Program-made: the position numbers and the translations under genes
Notes under the pieces: generated by a model
Told to the model about the DNA's origin: nothing
Databases searched by the model: none
What the model saw: only the letters and a program-made list of their open reading frames with translations
From: Arthrobacter sp. M2012083
GTDB taxonomy: Bacteria; Actinomycetota; Actinomycetes; Actinomycetales; Micrococcaceae
DNA: 64,000 nt
Direction of reading: 5' to 3'
Assembly: GCF_000281065.1 (NCBI RefSeq)
Contig: NZ_AKKK01000004.1
Location: 62,001 to 126,000, forward strand
In this document: in pieces, positions 41,935-51,554 of the stretch
How positions within the stretch are numbered: the stretch's first letter is position 1
How the letters are laid out: each line of letters starts with the position of its first letter

Positions 41935-42190
41935 TGGCGGGCATGCCTCCGTCAAAGGGGTTTTTGCTTTTGACGTGTATATATTCCGTTCGGTCAGGTC
42001 CCTCTGACACTGGCCGCGGGTGCGCTTGGCGTTGCGGGTCGCCTGTTTAGTTGTGGGGGAGCACGTTATGGCTGGTGTGCCCTGCGCTTGCCGTGAACTG
42101 GGACTGGGCGTTCCTCGCTTGGTTCTTCTGGTTGGCCTACACCGCTTCATGGGTGGAAGGGCGGAGCGCAACATGACTTCGAGAAGCCGA
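41935..42190. repeat. Dispersed repeat of about 260 bp, copy 2
   Basis: Direct-orientation counterpart of 32170-32432. The opening hairpin is eroded (GCCTCCGTCAAAGGGG followed by TTTTTGCTTT), while the block GGTCAGGTCCCTCTGACACT is unchanged. Similarity fades around 42190, with a further short match near 42258-42290. Confidence 0.7.
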
Positions 42191-42440
42191 GCTGAAACCA
42201 CCTAGTTTCAACTCGTTTTTGGTTCACAAAAGCGAGTAGCTGCAGCAGCGTGAGTCTCCACACTTTATTTTGAGTAGATCGTAATAAGGCGTACCTTGGA
42301 TGTAGGCCAGAGTAGCCCTCGAGTACCGCACCGGTGAACATCCCCGGGCCGGCAGGGCAAGCAACACAACCAGCACAGCCCTTCCGCTTGAGCGGCACTG
42401 AACCTGAACCGGCCCTGATCCTGAACCCCAAGGAGAACCC

Positions 42441-42716
42441 ATGACTTTGCTTACCGAGCGCCCCGCAACAACCGAACCCGCCCCTGAGGCCGTAAACCGT
42501 ATCTCTGTAGCCGGTACCGCACTGCGTGGTGGCAGCTACGTATCCCTTCCCGCAGGCAGCGCCCAGGCCCGTGTTGAAGGCGCCTATGTCACCGCCCCCT
42601 GTAGCCGAAAAATCTCTGCTGTCACCCATGGCAGCTATGTCGCGGTATCCGGCGCTCCCGTTGTTGCCGGCGGCACCGTCGAAGGCAGCTACGTAACGCT
42701 TTCGAAGGCGTCCTAA
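42441..42716 (+). CDS. Small protein with four GSYV-type repeats
   Basis: 91 residues beginning MTLLTERPATTEPAP, with AAGGAGAA before the ATG and a strong terminator after the stop. The body has four units with the core G-[S/A]-Y-V: GGSYVSLP, EGAYVTAP, HGSYVAVS and EGSYVTLS, spaced about 13-20 residues apart. They alternate hydrophobic and small residues, as in beta-strand repeats. There is no signal peptide or membrane helix and a single Cys. No known family is recognised; a small beta-structured or modified peptide are both possible. Confidence 0.65.
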   Translation: MTLLTERPATTEPAPEAVNRISVAGTALRGGSYVSLPAGSAQARVEGAYVTAPCSRKISAVTHGSYVAVSGAPVVAGGTVEGSYVTLSKAS

Positions 42717-42763
42717 GCCCCGGGCGTCTGTGGTGGATGGCGCCATCCGGCGCAAGAAGGGGA

Positions 42764-42802
42764 GGACGACGGCGACACTGCGTGTCGTCGTCGTCCCTTT
42801 TT
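42764..42802 (+). terminator. Rho-independent terminator after the GSYV protein gene
   Basis: GGACGACGGCGACA pairs with TGTCGTCGTCGTCC (one G-U pair) around CTGCG, followed by CTTTTT. Confidence 0.8.
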
Positions 42803-43277
42803 ATGCAGCCTTCGGCGGTCGGCGGGTTGTCCACATGCAGCACTTCGGGGCTGCTTCCATGGGGTGGCCGCTGCAATGCTCGAGGTGCCCAGGCGGCTCA
42901 GAGAGGCCCCCTCCCGGAGCGGTAGCACCCAACCCTCGCCTGGGCAGTCACAGCGGCCGGCACCTCGGTCGGATCGAGGTGGTGGAACGCGACGAGAACA
43001 TCCACTGTCTCTCCAAACAGGGGGTCACAGTAGGTGGCTCGACAGCAAGACTCGCCGTCAGCAGGGCGACAACCTACAGCCGGATGGACAGGCTGGAGGA
43101 TCACCCATCCGAAATAGGCGGTCGCCGCGCAGACTCCGGGGAGCCCCCTGTATCTTTCGTGTCCTCCGGCAGCGGAGTAGATTGAAGAAACACGGCGGGT
43201 GTCGCCATGGTCCGGACGAGAATCGTCGGACGCGGTGCGGCCGACAACGGAACGGGCTCTTTCTGAGAGGAGTTACG
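42803..43277. other. Intergenic stretch without a supported gene
   Basis: About 475 bp before the aldo/keto reductase. Frames on both strands are open but have no domain, no site for translation and unusual composition. I see nothing definite. Confidence 0.4.
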
Positions 43278-44111
43278 TTGCGCGAGATATCTCTTCCTTC
43301 CGGTGAGACTGTCCCGGTGCTCGGGATCGGAACGTGGGGCATGGGCGAGAACCCCGACAACGCTCGCCAAGAGACCGCGGCGATCCATATGGCCTTGGAC
43401 GTGGGAATGTCCGTGGTTGATACCGCCGAGATGTATGGCAATGGCGCGGCCGAGGAACTCGTCGGAAGGGCGTTGGCAGCCCGGCGGAATAAAACGTTTC
43501 TGATCACCAAAGTCCTGCCGCATCACGCCACATTGCGCGGAACCATCGATGCCTGCGAAGGTAGCCTGCGCCGGCTTGGAACGGACAGCATCGACCTCTA
43601 TTTGCTGCATTGGCGAGGTGTTGTTCCCTTGGCCGAAACGCTCGAAGCCTTCGAACACCTGCAGCGGGCCGGGAAGATCCGGTACTGGGGCGTCAGTAAC
43701 CTCGATGTAGCGGACATGGAAGAACTTCTGCGCTTGCCGGGCGGCCGGAATGTCGCGACAGACCAAGTGCTCTATAACCTGACCCGCCGGGGCATCGAGT
43801 TCGATCTGTTGCCCCGCTGCGTCGAGAGGGGCATCCCGGTGACGGCGTACTCGCCGCTGGAGCAGGGGCGGATGCTGAATGATCCAGTGCTGGTGCGCAT
43901 CGCAACCGAACACGGCGTCAGTCCCGCGCAGATTGCCCTTGCCTGGGTGCTCAGGCAGCCACTCGTCTTGGCCATTCCCAAAGCGTCAAGCCCACAACAT
44001 GTCCAGGAATGCCATCGGGCCCTCGACGTTCGGCTTGCGCCCCAGGACCTGGCCGACTTGGATCGTGCCCATCCTTCTGCCACCCACAAACGCGTGCTTG
44101 AGATGCTCTAG
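43278..44111 (+). CDS. Aldo/keto reductase
   Basis: NADPH-dependent carbonyl reductase of 277 residues. The catalytic Asp and Tyr lie in VVDTAEMYGNG (about residue 51), the Lys in FLITKVLP and the His in YLLHWRG. The C-terminal IPKASSPQHVQE binds NADPH phosphate. TTG 43278 is preceded by AGAGGAG at 5 nt; the long upstream extension is unlikely to be translated. It resembles 2,5-diketogluconate-reductase-like proteins but the substrate is open. Confidence 0.85.
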   Translation: MREISLPSGETVPVLGIGTWGMGENPDNARQETAAIHMALDVGMSVVDTAEMYGNGAAEELVGRALAARRNKTFLITKVLPHHATLRGTIDACEGSLRRLGTDSIDLYLLHWRGVVPLAETLEAFEHLQRAGKIRYWGVSNLDVADMEELLRLPGGRNVATDQVLYNLTRRGIEFDLLPRCVERGIPVTAYSPLEQGRMLNDPVLVRIATEHGVSPAQIALAWVLRQPLVLAIPKASSPQHVQECHRALDVRLAPQDLADLDRAHPSATHKRVLEML

Positions 44112-44318
44112 CGGCCTCCTCGTGGCGCGCATCCCTCAGCCGGGACCAAGGCTGCGATGCCAGTCCACCGGCAAGCGGAACCGTCTCTTGTGGTGACCAG
44201 CGATCACTGCGAGACTGGCAGTGCATCGCGCCGCTCCGTCGATAGGTTGAGGAGGGTTCCACGATGTCGGCTCGGTCCGCATCTTCCCCGCCGCAGTTCC
44301 GTTCACAGGAGGCTCGCC

Positions 44319-44375
44319 ATGAAAACTGCCCTGCAGTATGGAATCCGTCAGATCGGGCCGGGTGAGGGAGCATGA
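44319..44375 (+). CDS. 18-codon leader ORF coupled to the ABM gene
   Basis: MKTALQYGIRQIGPGEGA, preceded by a perfect AGGAGG 7 nt before the ATG. Its stop overlaps the start of the ABM gene (ATGA), a classic translational-coupling layout. The peptide may have no function of its own and serve to load ribosomes onto the next gene, whose own site is weak. Confidence 0.45.
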   Translation: MKTALQYGIRQIGPGEGA

Positions 44376-44683
44376 TTGAGGTTGCATTGTCGGTGATCCT
44401 GAAGGCAAAACCCGGCAAGGAGCAGGACGTCGCAGAGTTCCTCCGCTCCGCACGCTCCGTCGTTGAACAGGAGCAAGGGACGCGCGCCTGGTTCGCTCTC
44501 AAGTTCGACGATTCGACCTTCGGAGTATTCGACGTATTCCCCGATGACGAAGCCCGCCAGACTCACCTTGCCGGAGGTGTCGGGCAAGCACTAGCTGCTC
44601 AGGGAGCTGAGCTGTTCAGCGCGGAACCGAACATTCAGAACATTGACGTGCTCGCCTACAAGCTGCCCGGTGAAAGCGGGTAG
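44372..44683 (+). CDS. Antibiotic biosynthesis monooxygenase (ABM) domain protein
   Basis: 103 residues, one ferredoxin-like ABM domain: VALSVILKAKPGKEQDVAEFLRSA at the start, then RAWFALKFDDSTFGVFDVFPDDEARQTHL. Members are small dimeric monooxygenases, haem-degrading or quinol-oxidising enzymes, or proteins of unknown function. It overlaps the 18-codon leader by 4 nt. It follows the aldo/keto reductase by about 260 bp. Confidence 0.8.
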   Translation: MIEVALSVILKAKPGKEQDVAEFLRSARSVVEQEQGTRAWFALKFDDSTFGVFDVFPDDEARQTHLAGGVGQALAAQGAELFSAEPNIQNIDVLAYKLPGESG

Positions 44684-44747
44684 AGGGCTACCGCTCCGCC
44701 GTCACCGCACTGCGATCCCGCCTGATGCATAGGTTCAGGAGCGGAGG

Positions 44748-45383
44748 GTGACACGCTCCGACACCGGCCGTGCCGAGGCGTTCAGCGATGCCGTCATCGC
44801 GATCGTTATCACGCTACTGGTACTTGAGCTCACTCCGCCGGAGACCGAACCCGGGGAGCTGCTGGCCGGACTGCTCGGTCAATGGCCGACATACCTGGCG
44901 TATGCGGCGTCCTACATCTATTTGGCCGTGATCTGGCTCAACCACAAATCTGCCTTCTCCCGTATCCGGCAGATGGACATCGGCCTACAGTGGGCCAATC
45001 TGGGAATCCTTGCCACGCTCGCCCTTTTGCCCTGGCCAACAGCCGTGATCATCGATACAGCCAAGACAGGCAATGTGGCCGACGAGCGGGTCGCGGTCGC
45101 GTTGTACGCGATCGTCGGGGCACTGCTGTGCCTGTCATGGCTGGTGTTCTTCTCGCACTTGGCACGGCATCCTGAGCTCACCGAGGAAGAAGTGGAGGAT
45201 TCCTACTTCGCGCGCGAGCGACCACGTGCCCTTGCCGGGGTAGTGCTGTACCTCGCGGCGGGAACAGTAGGTGTCCTCGTCCATCCGCTGGTAGCATCGG
45301 TGATTTTCGTGATCCTGCCTGTTTTCTACGGTCTCACCAGCCACGGGGTCGAGCACAGGCCGGGCTTCCTGCGAGGTCTCTAG
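44748..45383 (+). CDS. TMEM175 family (DUF1211) potassium channel-like protein
   Basis: 211 residues with six hydrophobic segments. The diagnostic RAEAFSDAVIAIVITLLVLEL at the N-terminus (R-x3-FSD) defines bacterial TMEM175 proteins, tetrameric K+ channels of about this size. GTG 44748 follows GGAGCGGAG. It lies between the ABM gene and the catalase, each apparently with its own start signals. Confidence 0.82.
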   Translation: MTRSDTGRAEAFSDAVIAIVITLLVLELTPPETEPGELLAGLLGQWPTYLAYAASYIYLAVIWLNHKSAFSRIRQMDIGLQWANLGILATLALLPWPTAVIIDTAKTGNVADERVAVALYAIVGALLCLSWLVFFSHLARHPELTEEEVEDSYFARERPRALAGVVLYLAAGTVGVLVHPLVASVIFVILPVFYGLTSHGVEHRPGFLRGL

Positions 45384-45427
45384 GGCGCTGTCCACAGCCG
45401 CAATCGCGTTACTTTGCCGCGCCGACT

Positions 45428-45456
45428 TTGCAAGCGGGATCCCCGGCCCCTAGGGT
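45428..45456 (+). promoter_or_regulatory. Candidate promoter of the catalase gene
   Basis: TTGCAA (45428-45433) and TAGGGT (45451-45456) are 17 bp apart, as in a vegetative promoter, with the start codon about 70 bp downstream. Confidence 0.45.
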
Positions 45457-45526
45457 ACTAAGGAAGCTTACCTTTTTGGTTGAGTGCAGTAATCGATTTG
45501 CCGATCAACATCGAGGAGAACGCGCA

Positions 45527-47749
45527 GTGCCAACTGAGGACAACCTTAAGATTCCAGGGGCTCCGTCGATTGAGCAGCCCGCCGTAGAAGAGCCCACAGC
45601 GTCGCGTGAGCCTTTGCCGCCGAAGCCTGATCAGCAGGGGCCGGAGGCCGTGTCACCCACGGGGAGCCCCACCGGCGCACCCGCAAACTCACGTGCCCAG
45701 TCCGGCCAGTACCTGACAACGGCCCAAGGTCTGAGGCTCGGAGATACAGACCATTCCTTGAAGGCCGGGCCGCGGGGCCCGATTTTGCTGCAGGACCATC
45801 ACTTGCGTGAGAAGATCACGCACTTTGATCACGAGAGAATTCCTGAGCGCGTGGTCCACGCCAGGGGAGCCGGGGCGCATGGAACGTTCCGCTCTTACGG
45901 CACGGCGTCAAAAATTACCAAAGCAGGGTTCCTTGCGCCGGATGTGGAAACCCCGGTATTCGTGAGGTTTTCCACTGTTCTGGGATCCAGGGGGTCCGCT
46001 GATACGGTCCGTGACACCCGTGGTTTCTCCACGAAGTTCTACACGGATGAGGGCACCTACGACCTGGTGGGGAATAACATTCCTGTTTTCTTCATTCAGG
46101 ACGGCATCAAGTTCCCGGACCTCATCCACGCGGGGAAACCGCACCCTGACAGGGAAATCCCGCAGGCTCAGAGTGCGCACGACACATTTTGGGATTTTGT
46201 TTCGTTGCATACCGAAGCGCAGGCCCACACGATGTGGAATATGTCGGACCGCGGAATTCCCCGTTCCTACCGGACCATGGAGGGGTTCGGCGTCCACACA
46301 TTCCGGTTGGTGGATGCTGCAGGTAAGACCACTCTGGTGAAATTCCACTGGAAGCCGAAGCTGGGTGTTCACTCTTTGGTGTGGGAGGAGGCCCAGATTA
46401 TTAACGGCATGGATCCCGATTTCCACCGTCGCGATCTGGCCGATGCGATCGAATCAGGTGCGTACCCGGAGTGGGAGCTTGGCATCCAGACGTTCCCGGA
46501 CACCGAAGATCAAATGTTCGAAGGTATCGACCTTCTGGATCCCACCAAGTTTGTCCCTGAGGAACTGGCGCCGGTTCAGCCAATCGGACTGATGACGCTG
46601 AACGCCAACCCGACCAACTACTTTGCCGAGACCGAGCAGGTGGCCTTCCATCCGGGACACCTCGTCCCAGGCATCGATGTCACCAATGATCCTCTTCTGC
46701 AGGTCCGCCTGTTCTCATACCTGGACACGCAGATTTCGCGGCTCGGTGGACCGAACTTCGCCCAAATTCCCATCAATCGTCCCCACGCCCCGGTCAACGA
46801 CATGCTGAGGGACGGGATGCACCAGACTGCCGTGCATGGGGGAGTGGCCCCTTACCATCCGAATTCCCTTGATGGTGGTTGCCCCTTCATGGCCGGGCGG
46901 GACGTGGGAGCATTCGTGGACGTCCCTGAGGAAATCGCGGCAGGAATTAAGGAACGGAGAAACCCGGCGTCCTTCGATGACCACTTCAGCCAAGCCCGGC
47001 TGTTCTTCCGCAGTTTGACGTCGGTAGAGCAGGACCACGTGATTCAGGCCTACACCTTTGAGCTTGGCAAGTGCTATGAAGCGGCGATCCGGGAACGGCA
47101 ACTCATGGCGCTGGCTAATATTGACGCCGGACTTTGCGCCGCCGTCGCCAAGGGCCTCGGGATGCCGGCTCCCACGGCCACCGTTGACACGCCGGACGTG
47201 GAGCCCAGCCCCGCTGTGTCCCAGATTGGTGGGAAATGGCCTGTTTCCGGTCGCGTGGTGGGCATCATCGCGGACAGTGAAAGTGACCTGTCGCTGGTGA
47301 CCGCAGCACGCGAGGCGCTTGACGCGGAAGGCATGGTCCCGCTGGTAGTTGCGCCGTCCGGGGGTGTGATTAAACCGGAGGACGGTCCCGCAGTGACTGT
47401 TCAAAGGAGCTATCTCACCGCGCGTTCAACCGAATTCGACGCAGTCATTGTGGCCGGCGGAGGCACTCCAGCAGCCGACGCCGTGCCGGGCCGCGATGCC
47501 AAGGCAGGTGAACCGGGGGCGACCCTTGACCCGCGGGTTGTCCTCATGGTCTCCGAAGCATTCCGTCATGGCAAAGCCATTGGTGTTTGGGGTCCAGCTG
47601 CCACAGTTCTGGACGCGGCGGGGGTCCCTCTGAATGCCCCCGGAATCGTCACTGGAGAAGGTCCGGATACAGTAATTCCCGCGGTGGGGGAACTGCTCTC
47701 GGCACACCGGGCGTGGGAGCGGTTCCCGGCGGCGGGGTCAACCTCGTAG
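45527..47749 (+). CDS. katE: Large-subunit catalase with C-terminal flavodoxin-like domain (HPII type)
   Basis: 740 residues, the size of HPII. After a Pro/Ala-rich N-terminus come the catalytic His ([13 protein letters not shown]), the Asn block [16 protein letters not shown], the haem-ligand Tyr in [18 protein letters not shown], and from about residue 595 a class-I amidotransferase-like domain (VVGIIADSE..., [11 protein letters not shown]). It breaks down hydrogen peroxide in the cytosol. GTG 45527 has GAGGAGAA upstream. It stands alone with its own promoter and terminator, among other redox-stress genes. Confidence 0.92.
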   Translation: MPTEDNLKIPGAPSIEQPAVEEPTASREPLPPKPDQQGPEAVSPTGSPTGAPANSRAQSGQYLTTAQGLRLGDTDHSLKAGPRGPILLQDHHLREKITHFDHERIPERVVHARGAGAHGTFRSYGTASKITKAGFLAPDVETPVFVRFSTVLGSRGSADTVRDTRGFSTKFYTDEGTYDLVGNNIPVFFIQDGIKFPDLIHAGKPHPDREIPQAQSAHDTFWDFVSLHTEAQAHTMWNMSDRGIPRSYRTMEGFGVHTFRLVDAAGKTTLVKFHWKPKLGVHSLVWEEAQIINGMDPDFHRRDLADAIESGAYPEWELGIQTFPDTEDQMFEGIDLLDPTKFVPEELAPVQPIGLMTLNANPTNYFAETEQVAFHPGHLVPGIDVTNDPLLQVRLFSYLDTQISRLGGPNFAQIPINRPHAPVNDMLRDGMHQTAVHGGVAPYHPNSLDGGCPFMAGRDVGAFVDVPEEIAAGIKERRNPASFDDHFSQARLFFRSLTSVEQDHVIQAYTFELGKCYEAAIRERQLMALANIDAGLCAAVAKGLGMPAPTATVDTPDVEPSPAVSQIGGKWPVSGRVVGIIADSESDLSLVTAAREALDAEGMVPLVVAPSGGVIKPEDGPAVTVQRSYLTARSTEFDAVIVAGGGTPAADAVPGRDAKAGEPGATLDPRVVLMVSEAFRHGKAIGVWGPAATVLDAAGVPLNAPGIVTGEGPDTVIPAVGELLSAHRAWERFPAAGSTS

Positions 47750-47775
47750 CACGTCCAGCAGAAGGCTGTTAAGTT

Positions 47776-47818
47776 CGACGGCGGTGGGTTGCCCATGCGG
47801 GCCAGCCCGCCGCCGTCG
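47776..47818. terminator. Hairpin between convergent catalase and hypothetical gene
   Basis: CGACGGCGGTGGG pairs with CCCGCCGCCGTCG (one T-G pair) across a 17-nt loop, placed between the two converging stops. Confidence 0.6.
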
Positions 47819-47823
47819 GGTTG

Positions 47824-48414
47824 TCAGGCCGGACGGTGCTTTCGCAGCGTTCTTAAGGCAACTACGGCCCCCAAACCCGCTAGTGCCCAAGGGGCACCCA
47901 CGAGGATGGGGTCGATCCACTGATGGTTGATGTCTGCGCGCTTTTTCCCGACGCGGGAGCTCGCACCATGGTGGGAGAACTCGCTGAGCACACCGGTTTC
48001 GGTCACCGGGTTGTCCGGTCGCAGGGTTGCGAACGAACGCAGGTGGCTTTCCCACGCGTCCACTCTGTCGGCGGCGATCAGGACCAGCCAGTGGGCTGCA
48101 CGTCCTTCGCTGTATTTTCGGTATGCGTACTTCCGCAGCGCACCGGAGATACCCTTGGGAGGGGTTGAGGTGCCAAAGACGGGGGTCACGAAGGCGTGTT
48201 CAACGGACCGTTCCCTGGGCCACTTCTCCGGCTGACGTTCGGGAAAGTCCCAGCGCGCACCGGTCTCGATACCGGGCTGCTCGCGGGGGTAGGAGGGTCT
48301 GTCCGCCGGGTCGAGGTCAACGCCCCATCCCGGAATTCGTGCCCGCAGCTCCTCCGCAGTCTCCTTCAGCGCGGGGGTGCCGGAGGTGTAAGGCGTTGGT
48401 ATTTCAGCCATCAT
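47824..48414 (-). CDS. Conserved hypothetical protein with C-terminal membrane helix
   Basis: 196 residues. The N-terminal part is polar and Pro-rich (RPSYPREQPGIETGARWDFPERQPEK), the middle is basic and helical (SGALRKYAYRKYSEGRAAHWLVLIAADRVD), and a single hydrophobic helix (IDPILVGAPWALAGLGAVVAL) lies near the C-terminus. I do not recognise a named domain. It is 8 bp after the zinc dehydrogenase on the same strand, so part of that operon; its function may be linked, but this is only from position. Confidence 0.6.
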   Translation of the reverse strand: MMAEIPTPYTSGTPALKETAEELRARIPGWGVDLDPADRPSYPREQPGIETGARWDFPERQPEKWPRERSVEHAFVTPVFGTSTPPKGISGALRKYAYRKYSEGRAAHWLVLIAADRVDAWESHLRSFATLRPDNPVTETGVLSEFSHHGASSRVGKKRADINHQWIDPILVGAPWALAGLGAVVALRTLRKHRPA

Positions 48415-48422
48415 GGTCCCTT

Positions 48423-49571
48423 TCAGGCCGAGGTTGCGACGATGAGGGGCTTGATGCAGTCATCAAGCTTCGCCGAGAAGATGTGGTAGCCCTCGGCGAT
48501 GTGCTCCAGAGGGATGCGGTGGGTGACAATGTCACTGGGTTTGAGGTGCCCGTTCCGGATGTGTTCGAACAACCGGGGCCACTGCCTTTTGACCGGGCAT
48601 TGGTTCATCCGAAGCGTCAGCCCTTTGTTCATCGCGTCGCCGAACTTGACGGCGCTGAAGAGCGGCCCGTAGGCGCCCACGACTGACACAGTGCCGCCCT
48701 TGCGGACGGAGTCGATGGCCCAGTTGAGGGCGATGGGGGATCCGCCCTGCAGTTTCAGCTTGCTGCTGGTCACATGCTGGAGGAAGTTGCCGTCCGCTTC
48801 GGCTCCCACCGCATCGATGACGACGTCGGCGCCCAGATAGTCCGTGGCTTTCTTCAGGTGCACCACAATGTCGTCGTACTCCACAAAGTTGTAGGTCTCG
48901 GCGTGGGCGAATGAGCGGGCCTTTTCCAGTCGGTATTCCAGGTGGTCGATGACGATCACCCGCCCCGCTCCCATGAGCCAGGCTGACTTCGCTGCGAACA
49001 GTCCCACCGGGCCGGCACCGAACACCACAACGGTGTCACCTTCGGCAATGTCGCCCAACTGGGCGCCGAAGTAGCCAGTGGGCAGGGCGTCGGTGAGCAG
49101 TACGGCATCCTCCTCGTCCATCCAGTCCGGAATCTTGGTGGGACCCACATCAGCGAATGGCACGCGCACAAACTCAGCCTGACCGCCGTCGTAACCCCCG
49201 CAGGTGTGGGAGTAGCCGTAAATGCCGCCCACGGCGGTGGCGTTCGGATTGACGTTGTGGCAGTTGGAATACAGGCCGCGGGAGCAGAAGTAGCAGGACC
49301 CGCAGTAGATGTTGAACGGAACCATGACCCGATCCCCCACCTCCAAGTTTTGGACTGAGGAACCCACCTCGTGGACCACGCCCACAAACTCATGTCCGAA
49401 GGTCATCCCGACCCGCGTGTCCGGCATCATGCCGTGATAAAGGTGCAGGTCTGAGCCGCAGATGGCCCCCAATTTCACTTGCACGATCGCATCATTGGGA
49501 TGTTCGATCTGCGGTATGTCTTTCTCTTCCACGCGCACCTTATAAGGCCCGCGATACACCATGGATCGCAT
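48423..49571 (-). CDS. Zinc-dependent alcohol dehydrogenase
   Basis: Medium-chain dehydrogenase of 382 residues. The catalytic zinc site is CGSDLH plus FGHEFVGVV; the structural zinc cysteines are in CGSCYFCSRGLYSNC; NAD binds at VFGAGPVGLFAAK. Its size and the extended middle resemble glutathione-independent formaldehyde dehydrogenases and related threonine-dehydrogenase-like proteins. It sits in one operon with the FdhA-like gene, so the two may act on aldehydes or alcohols together. Confidence 0.88.
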   Translation of the reverse strand: MRSMVYRGPYKVRVEEKDIPQIEHPNDAIVQVKLGAICGSDLHLYHGMMPDTRVGMTFGHEFVGVVHEVGSSVQNLEVGDRVMVPFNIYCGSCYFCSRGLYSNCHNVNPNATAVGGIYGYSHTCGGYDGGQAEFVRVPFADVGPTKIPDWMDEEDAVLLTDALPTGYFGAQLGDIAEGDTVVVFGAGPVGLFAAKSAWLMGAGRVIVIDHLEYRLEKARSFAHAETYNFVEYDDIVVHLKKATDYLGADVVIDAVGAEADGNFLQHVTSSKLKLQGGSPIALNWAIDSVRKGGTVSVVGAYGPLFSAVKFGDAMNKGLTLRMNQCPVKRQWPRLFEHIRNGHLKPSDIVTHRIPLEHIAEGYHIFSAKLDDCIKPLIVATSA

Positions 49572-49625
49572 CAGTTCCCCTTCCGGGAAGTAGTTCGTTC
49601 CGGCATCGAAATAGCCTGTCGGGCC

Positions 49626-50774
49626 CTAGGCGCCGACCGGGTGGAGGACAACTTTGGTCCAACCATCCACGCGGTCATCGAAGTTCCTGTAGGCCTCCGG
49701 GGCCTTGTCCAGCGGCAGTTCGTGGCTGACCAGGAAGGAGGGACTGGCCTTCCCGCCGGCAATGAGGTCACGAAGGGCCCGGTTGTATTTCTTGACCGGG
49801 CACTGACCGGAGCCCATCGTTTGTCCTTTGAACCAGTAGTTGCCGTAGTCGAAGGCCACCTGACCCTGCTTGGCAAGTTCGTCCGGGGCTCCAGGATCCT
49901 GTGGCAGGAACACGCCTACTACGCCCAAGCCACCTACGAACCTGACGGAGTCCACCAAGCGGTTCAAGGTCAGGTTGGGCTGTTCGTTTCCGCTCGGGTC
50001 GTGGGCCTGGTACCCGACGCATTCGCATCCACGGTCAGCGCCGAAACCCATGGTTTGGTCTTTGACGAACTCCACTGGGTCCACCTTGGAATCGTCCACA
50101 GGGATGGCACCGATCTGTTCCGCAAGCTTCAAACGGTCATGATGCCGGTCCACCACCATGACTTTTCCGGCGCCCTTGATGATGGCTGAGTATGCTGCCA
50201 TGAGTCCTACTGGCCCCGCGCCGTAGATGACTACGGAGTCCCCGGGGTACACGCCGGCCATCTCGGTTGCGTGCCATCCGGTGGGGAAGATGTCCGCGAC
50301 CATGACATAGTCGAGCTCTTTCTCCTCGGCGTCCTCGCCCAGGCGCAGGCAGTTGAAGTCTCCGTACGGCACACGCAGGTATTCGGCCTGTCCGCCTTGG
50401 TACGGCCCCATGTCCGCGAACCCGTATGCGGCACCGGCGAGCTTGGGTTCGGGCTGCATGGTCAGGCAGTAGTTGGTGAAGCCCCGATCACAGTTCTTAC
50501 AGAACCCGCAAGCGATGTTGAACGGCAGTACGACTCGTTCGCCAACCTTCACCTTGTTCACCGCTGAGCCTGTTTCGATCACTTCACCGAGGTTCTCGTG
50601 CCCAAAGGTGCGTCCGGTTTCGAAGCTGGTGCGGCCCTCGTACATGTGCAGGTCGGAGCCGCAAATATTCGACGACGTTATGCGCACCAACACGTCGGCG
50701 GGGTGCTCAATCCTGGCGTCAGGTACGTCCTCGACGCTGACGTCGTTCGGTCCTTTGTAGACTACTGCCTTCAT
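49626..50774 (-). CDS. fdhA: Glutathione-independent formaldehyde dehydrogenase
   Basis: 382 residues of the zinc dehydrogenase superfamily. CGSDLHMYEGR and FGHENLGEV give the catalytic zinc site, CGFCKNCDRGFTNYC the structural one, and IYGAGPVGLMAAYSA the NAD site. The long insert GCECVGYQAHDPSGNEQPN is a feature of FdhA-type enzymes that oxidise formaldehyde with bound NAD. It is the first gene of the minus-strand operon with the second dehydrogenase and the hypothetical gene. The start is ATG 50774; the frame extends 27 codons further but without a site. Confidence 0.88.
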   Translation of the reverse strand: MKAVVYKGPNDVSVEDVPDARIEHPADVLVRITSSNICGSDLHMYEGRTSFETGRTFGHENLGEVIETGSAVNKVKVGERVVLPFNIACGFCKNCDRGFTNYCLTMQPEPKLAGAAYGFADMGPYQGGQAEYLRVPYGDFNCLRLGEDAEEKELDYVMVADIFPTGWHATEMAGVYPGDSVVIYGAGPVGLMAAYSAIIKGAGKVMVVDRHHDRLKLAEQIGAIPVDDSKVDPVEFVKDQTMGFGADRGCECVGYQAHDPSGNEQPNLTLNRLVDSVRFVGGLGVVGVFLPQDPGAPDELAKQGQVAFDYGNYWFKGQTMGSGQCPVKKYNRALRDLIAGGKASPSFLVSHELPLDKAPEAYRNFDDRVDGWTKVVLHPVGA

Positions 50775-51554
50775 TTTTCCGCTCTTTTCTTGTTGCCCAA
50801 GCCGATCCGACCGAGTCGATGTTGCTATCCGGGGGCGCAGGCGTAGAAATGCCACGGAGCCCTGAACGGAATGATGGCGCAGCCGTTACCCAGAAACGGG
50901 CGTTGATTCAGCGAGGAATTGGGGGATGCAAGTTGAGGTCCGGGCCCGCTCAAAGGGGCGGAATGCCCGAGGCTCTCAGACGTCAGGCTGTCCGGGACTC
51001 TGTACCTGCCCGTCCGCCCGAAAACGAGACAACGAATGAGCCTTAATACTAAGCACGCTTAGTAAGAGTGTCGAGGGTTTACCCAAAATAGATGCCGTGA
51101 GGATCGACCATAACCATCGTTGAGGGGAGCTTCCCGTCATCAAGCTGTCTTCCCTGTCCGGCGCGGACAGGATTCTGCACGAATTGATCGGGCGGGTATC
51201 AAAGGATGCACACATCGGAGTGTCTGCCGCCCAACCCCGGCGGGCATCGACCGTAGGATTTGAAACCGGTCGGGCAGTTTCAAACACACAAGTGCGGGAG
51301 GCGGTGTTGCCCATTCGTGGCAGCGTTGCCCGGCAACATCGTTCGCGAAGCCCCCATTGCTGCGCTGGTGCGTCGCTTTCGGGGAATGGGGCCACGAAAT
51401 GTGCTGGAACCAAGCGTCAGGAACAGGAGGGCCCTATGATCACCGTCAACACCATGCCGACATATCTCAGCGTGGCCTCCGTCCGCGTTCGTCGTCTTTG
51501 GCTCCCGCGGTGACTGGCTGCATCCCGCCTCGGAAACGTGTGAGGAGTCGATGG
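50775..51554. other. Long divergent intergenic region
   Basis: About 780 bp between fdhA (-) and the EAL gene (+). Apart from the dyad at 51047 I see no gene; short frames lack domains and ribosome-binding sites. Confidence 0.5.
51047..51064. promoter_or_regulatory. Perfect operator-like dyad TACTAAGC-AC-GCTTAGTA
   Basis: Eight-base arms around a 2-bp centre, AT-rich relative to its surroundings, resembling TetR- or MarR-type operators. It could control the fdhA operon, whose start is 273 bp away, or a transcript reading toward the EAL gene. No TetR/MarR gene is adjacent. Confidence 0.5.

Noticed and set aside
42864..43277. N-terminal extension of the aldo/keto reductase
   Set aside because: The added residues are basic and Ser-rich with no homology; TTG 43278 with AGAGGAG gives a full-length enzyme.
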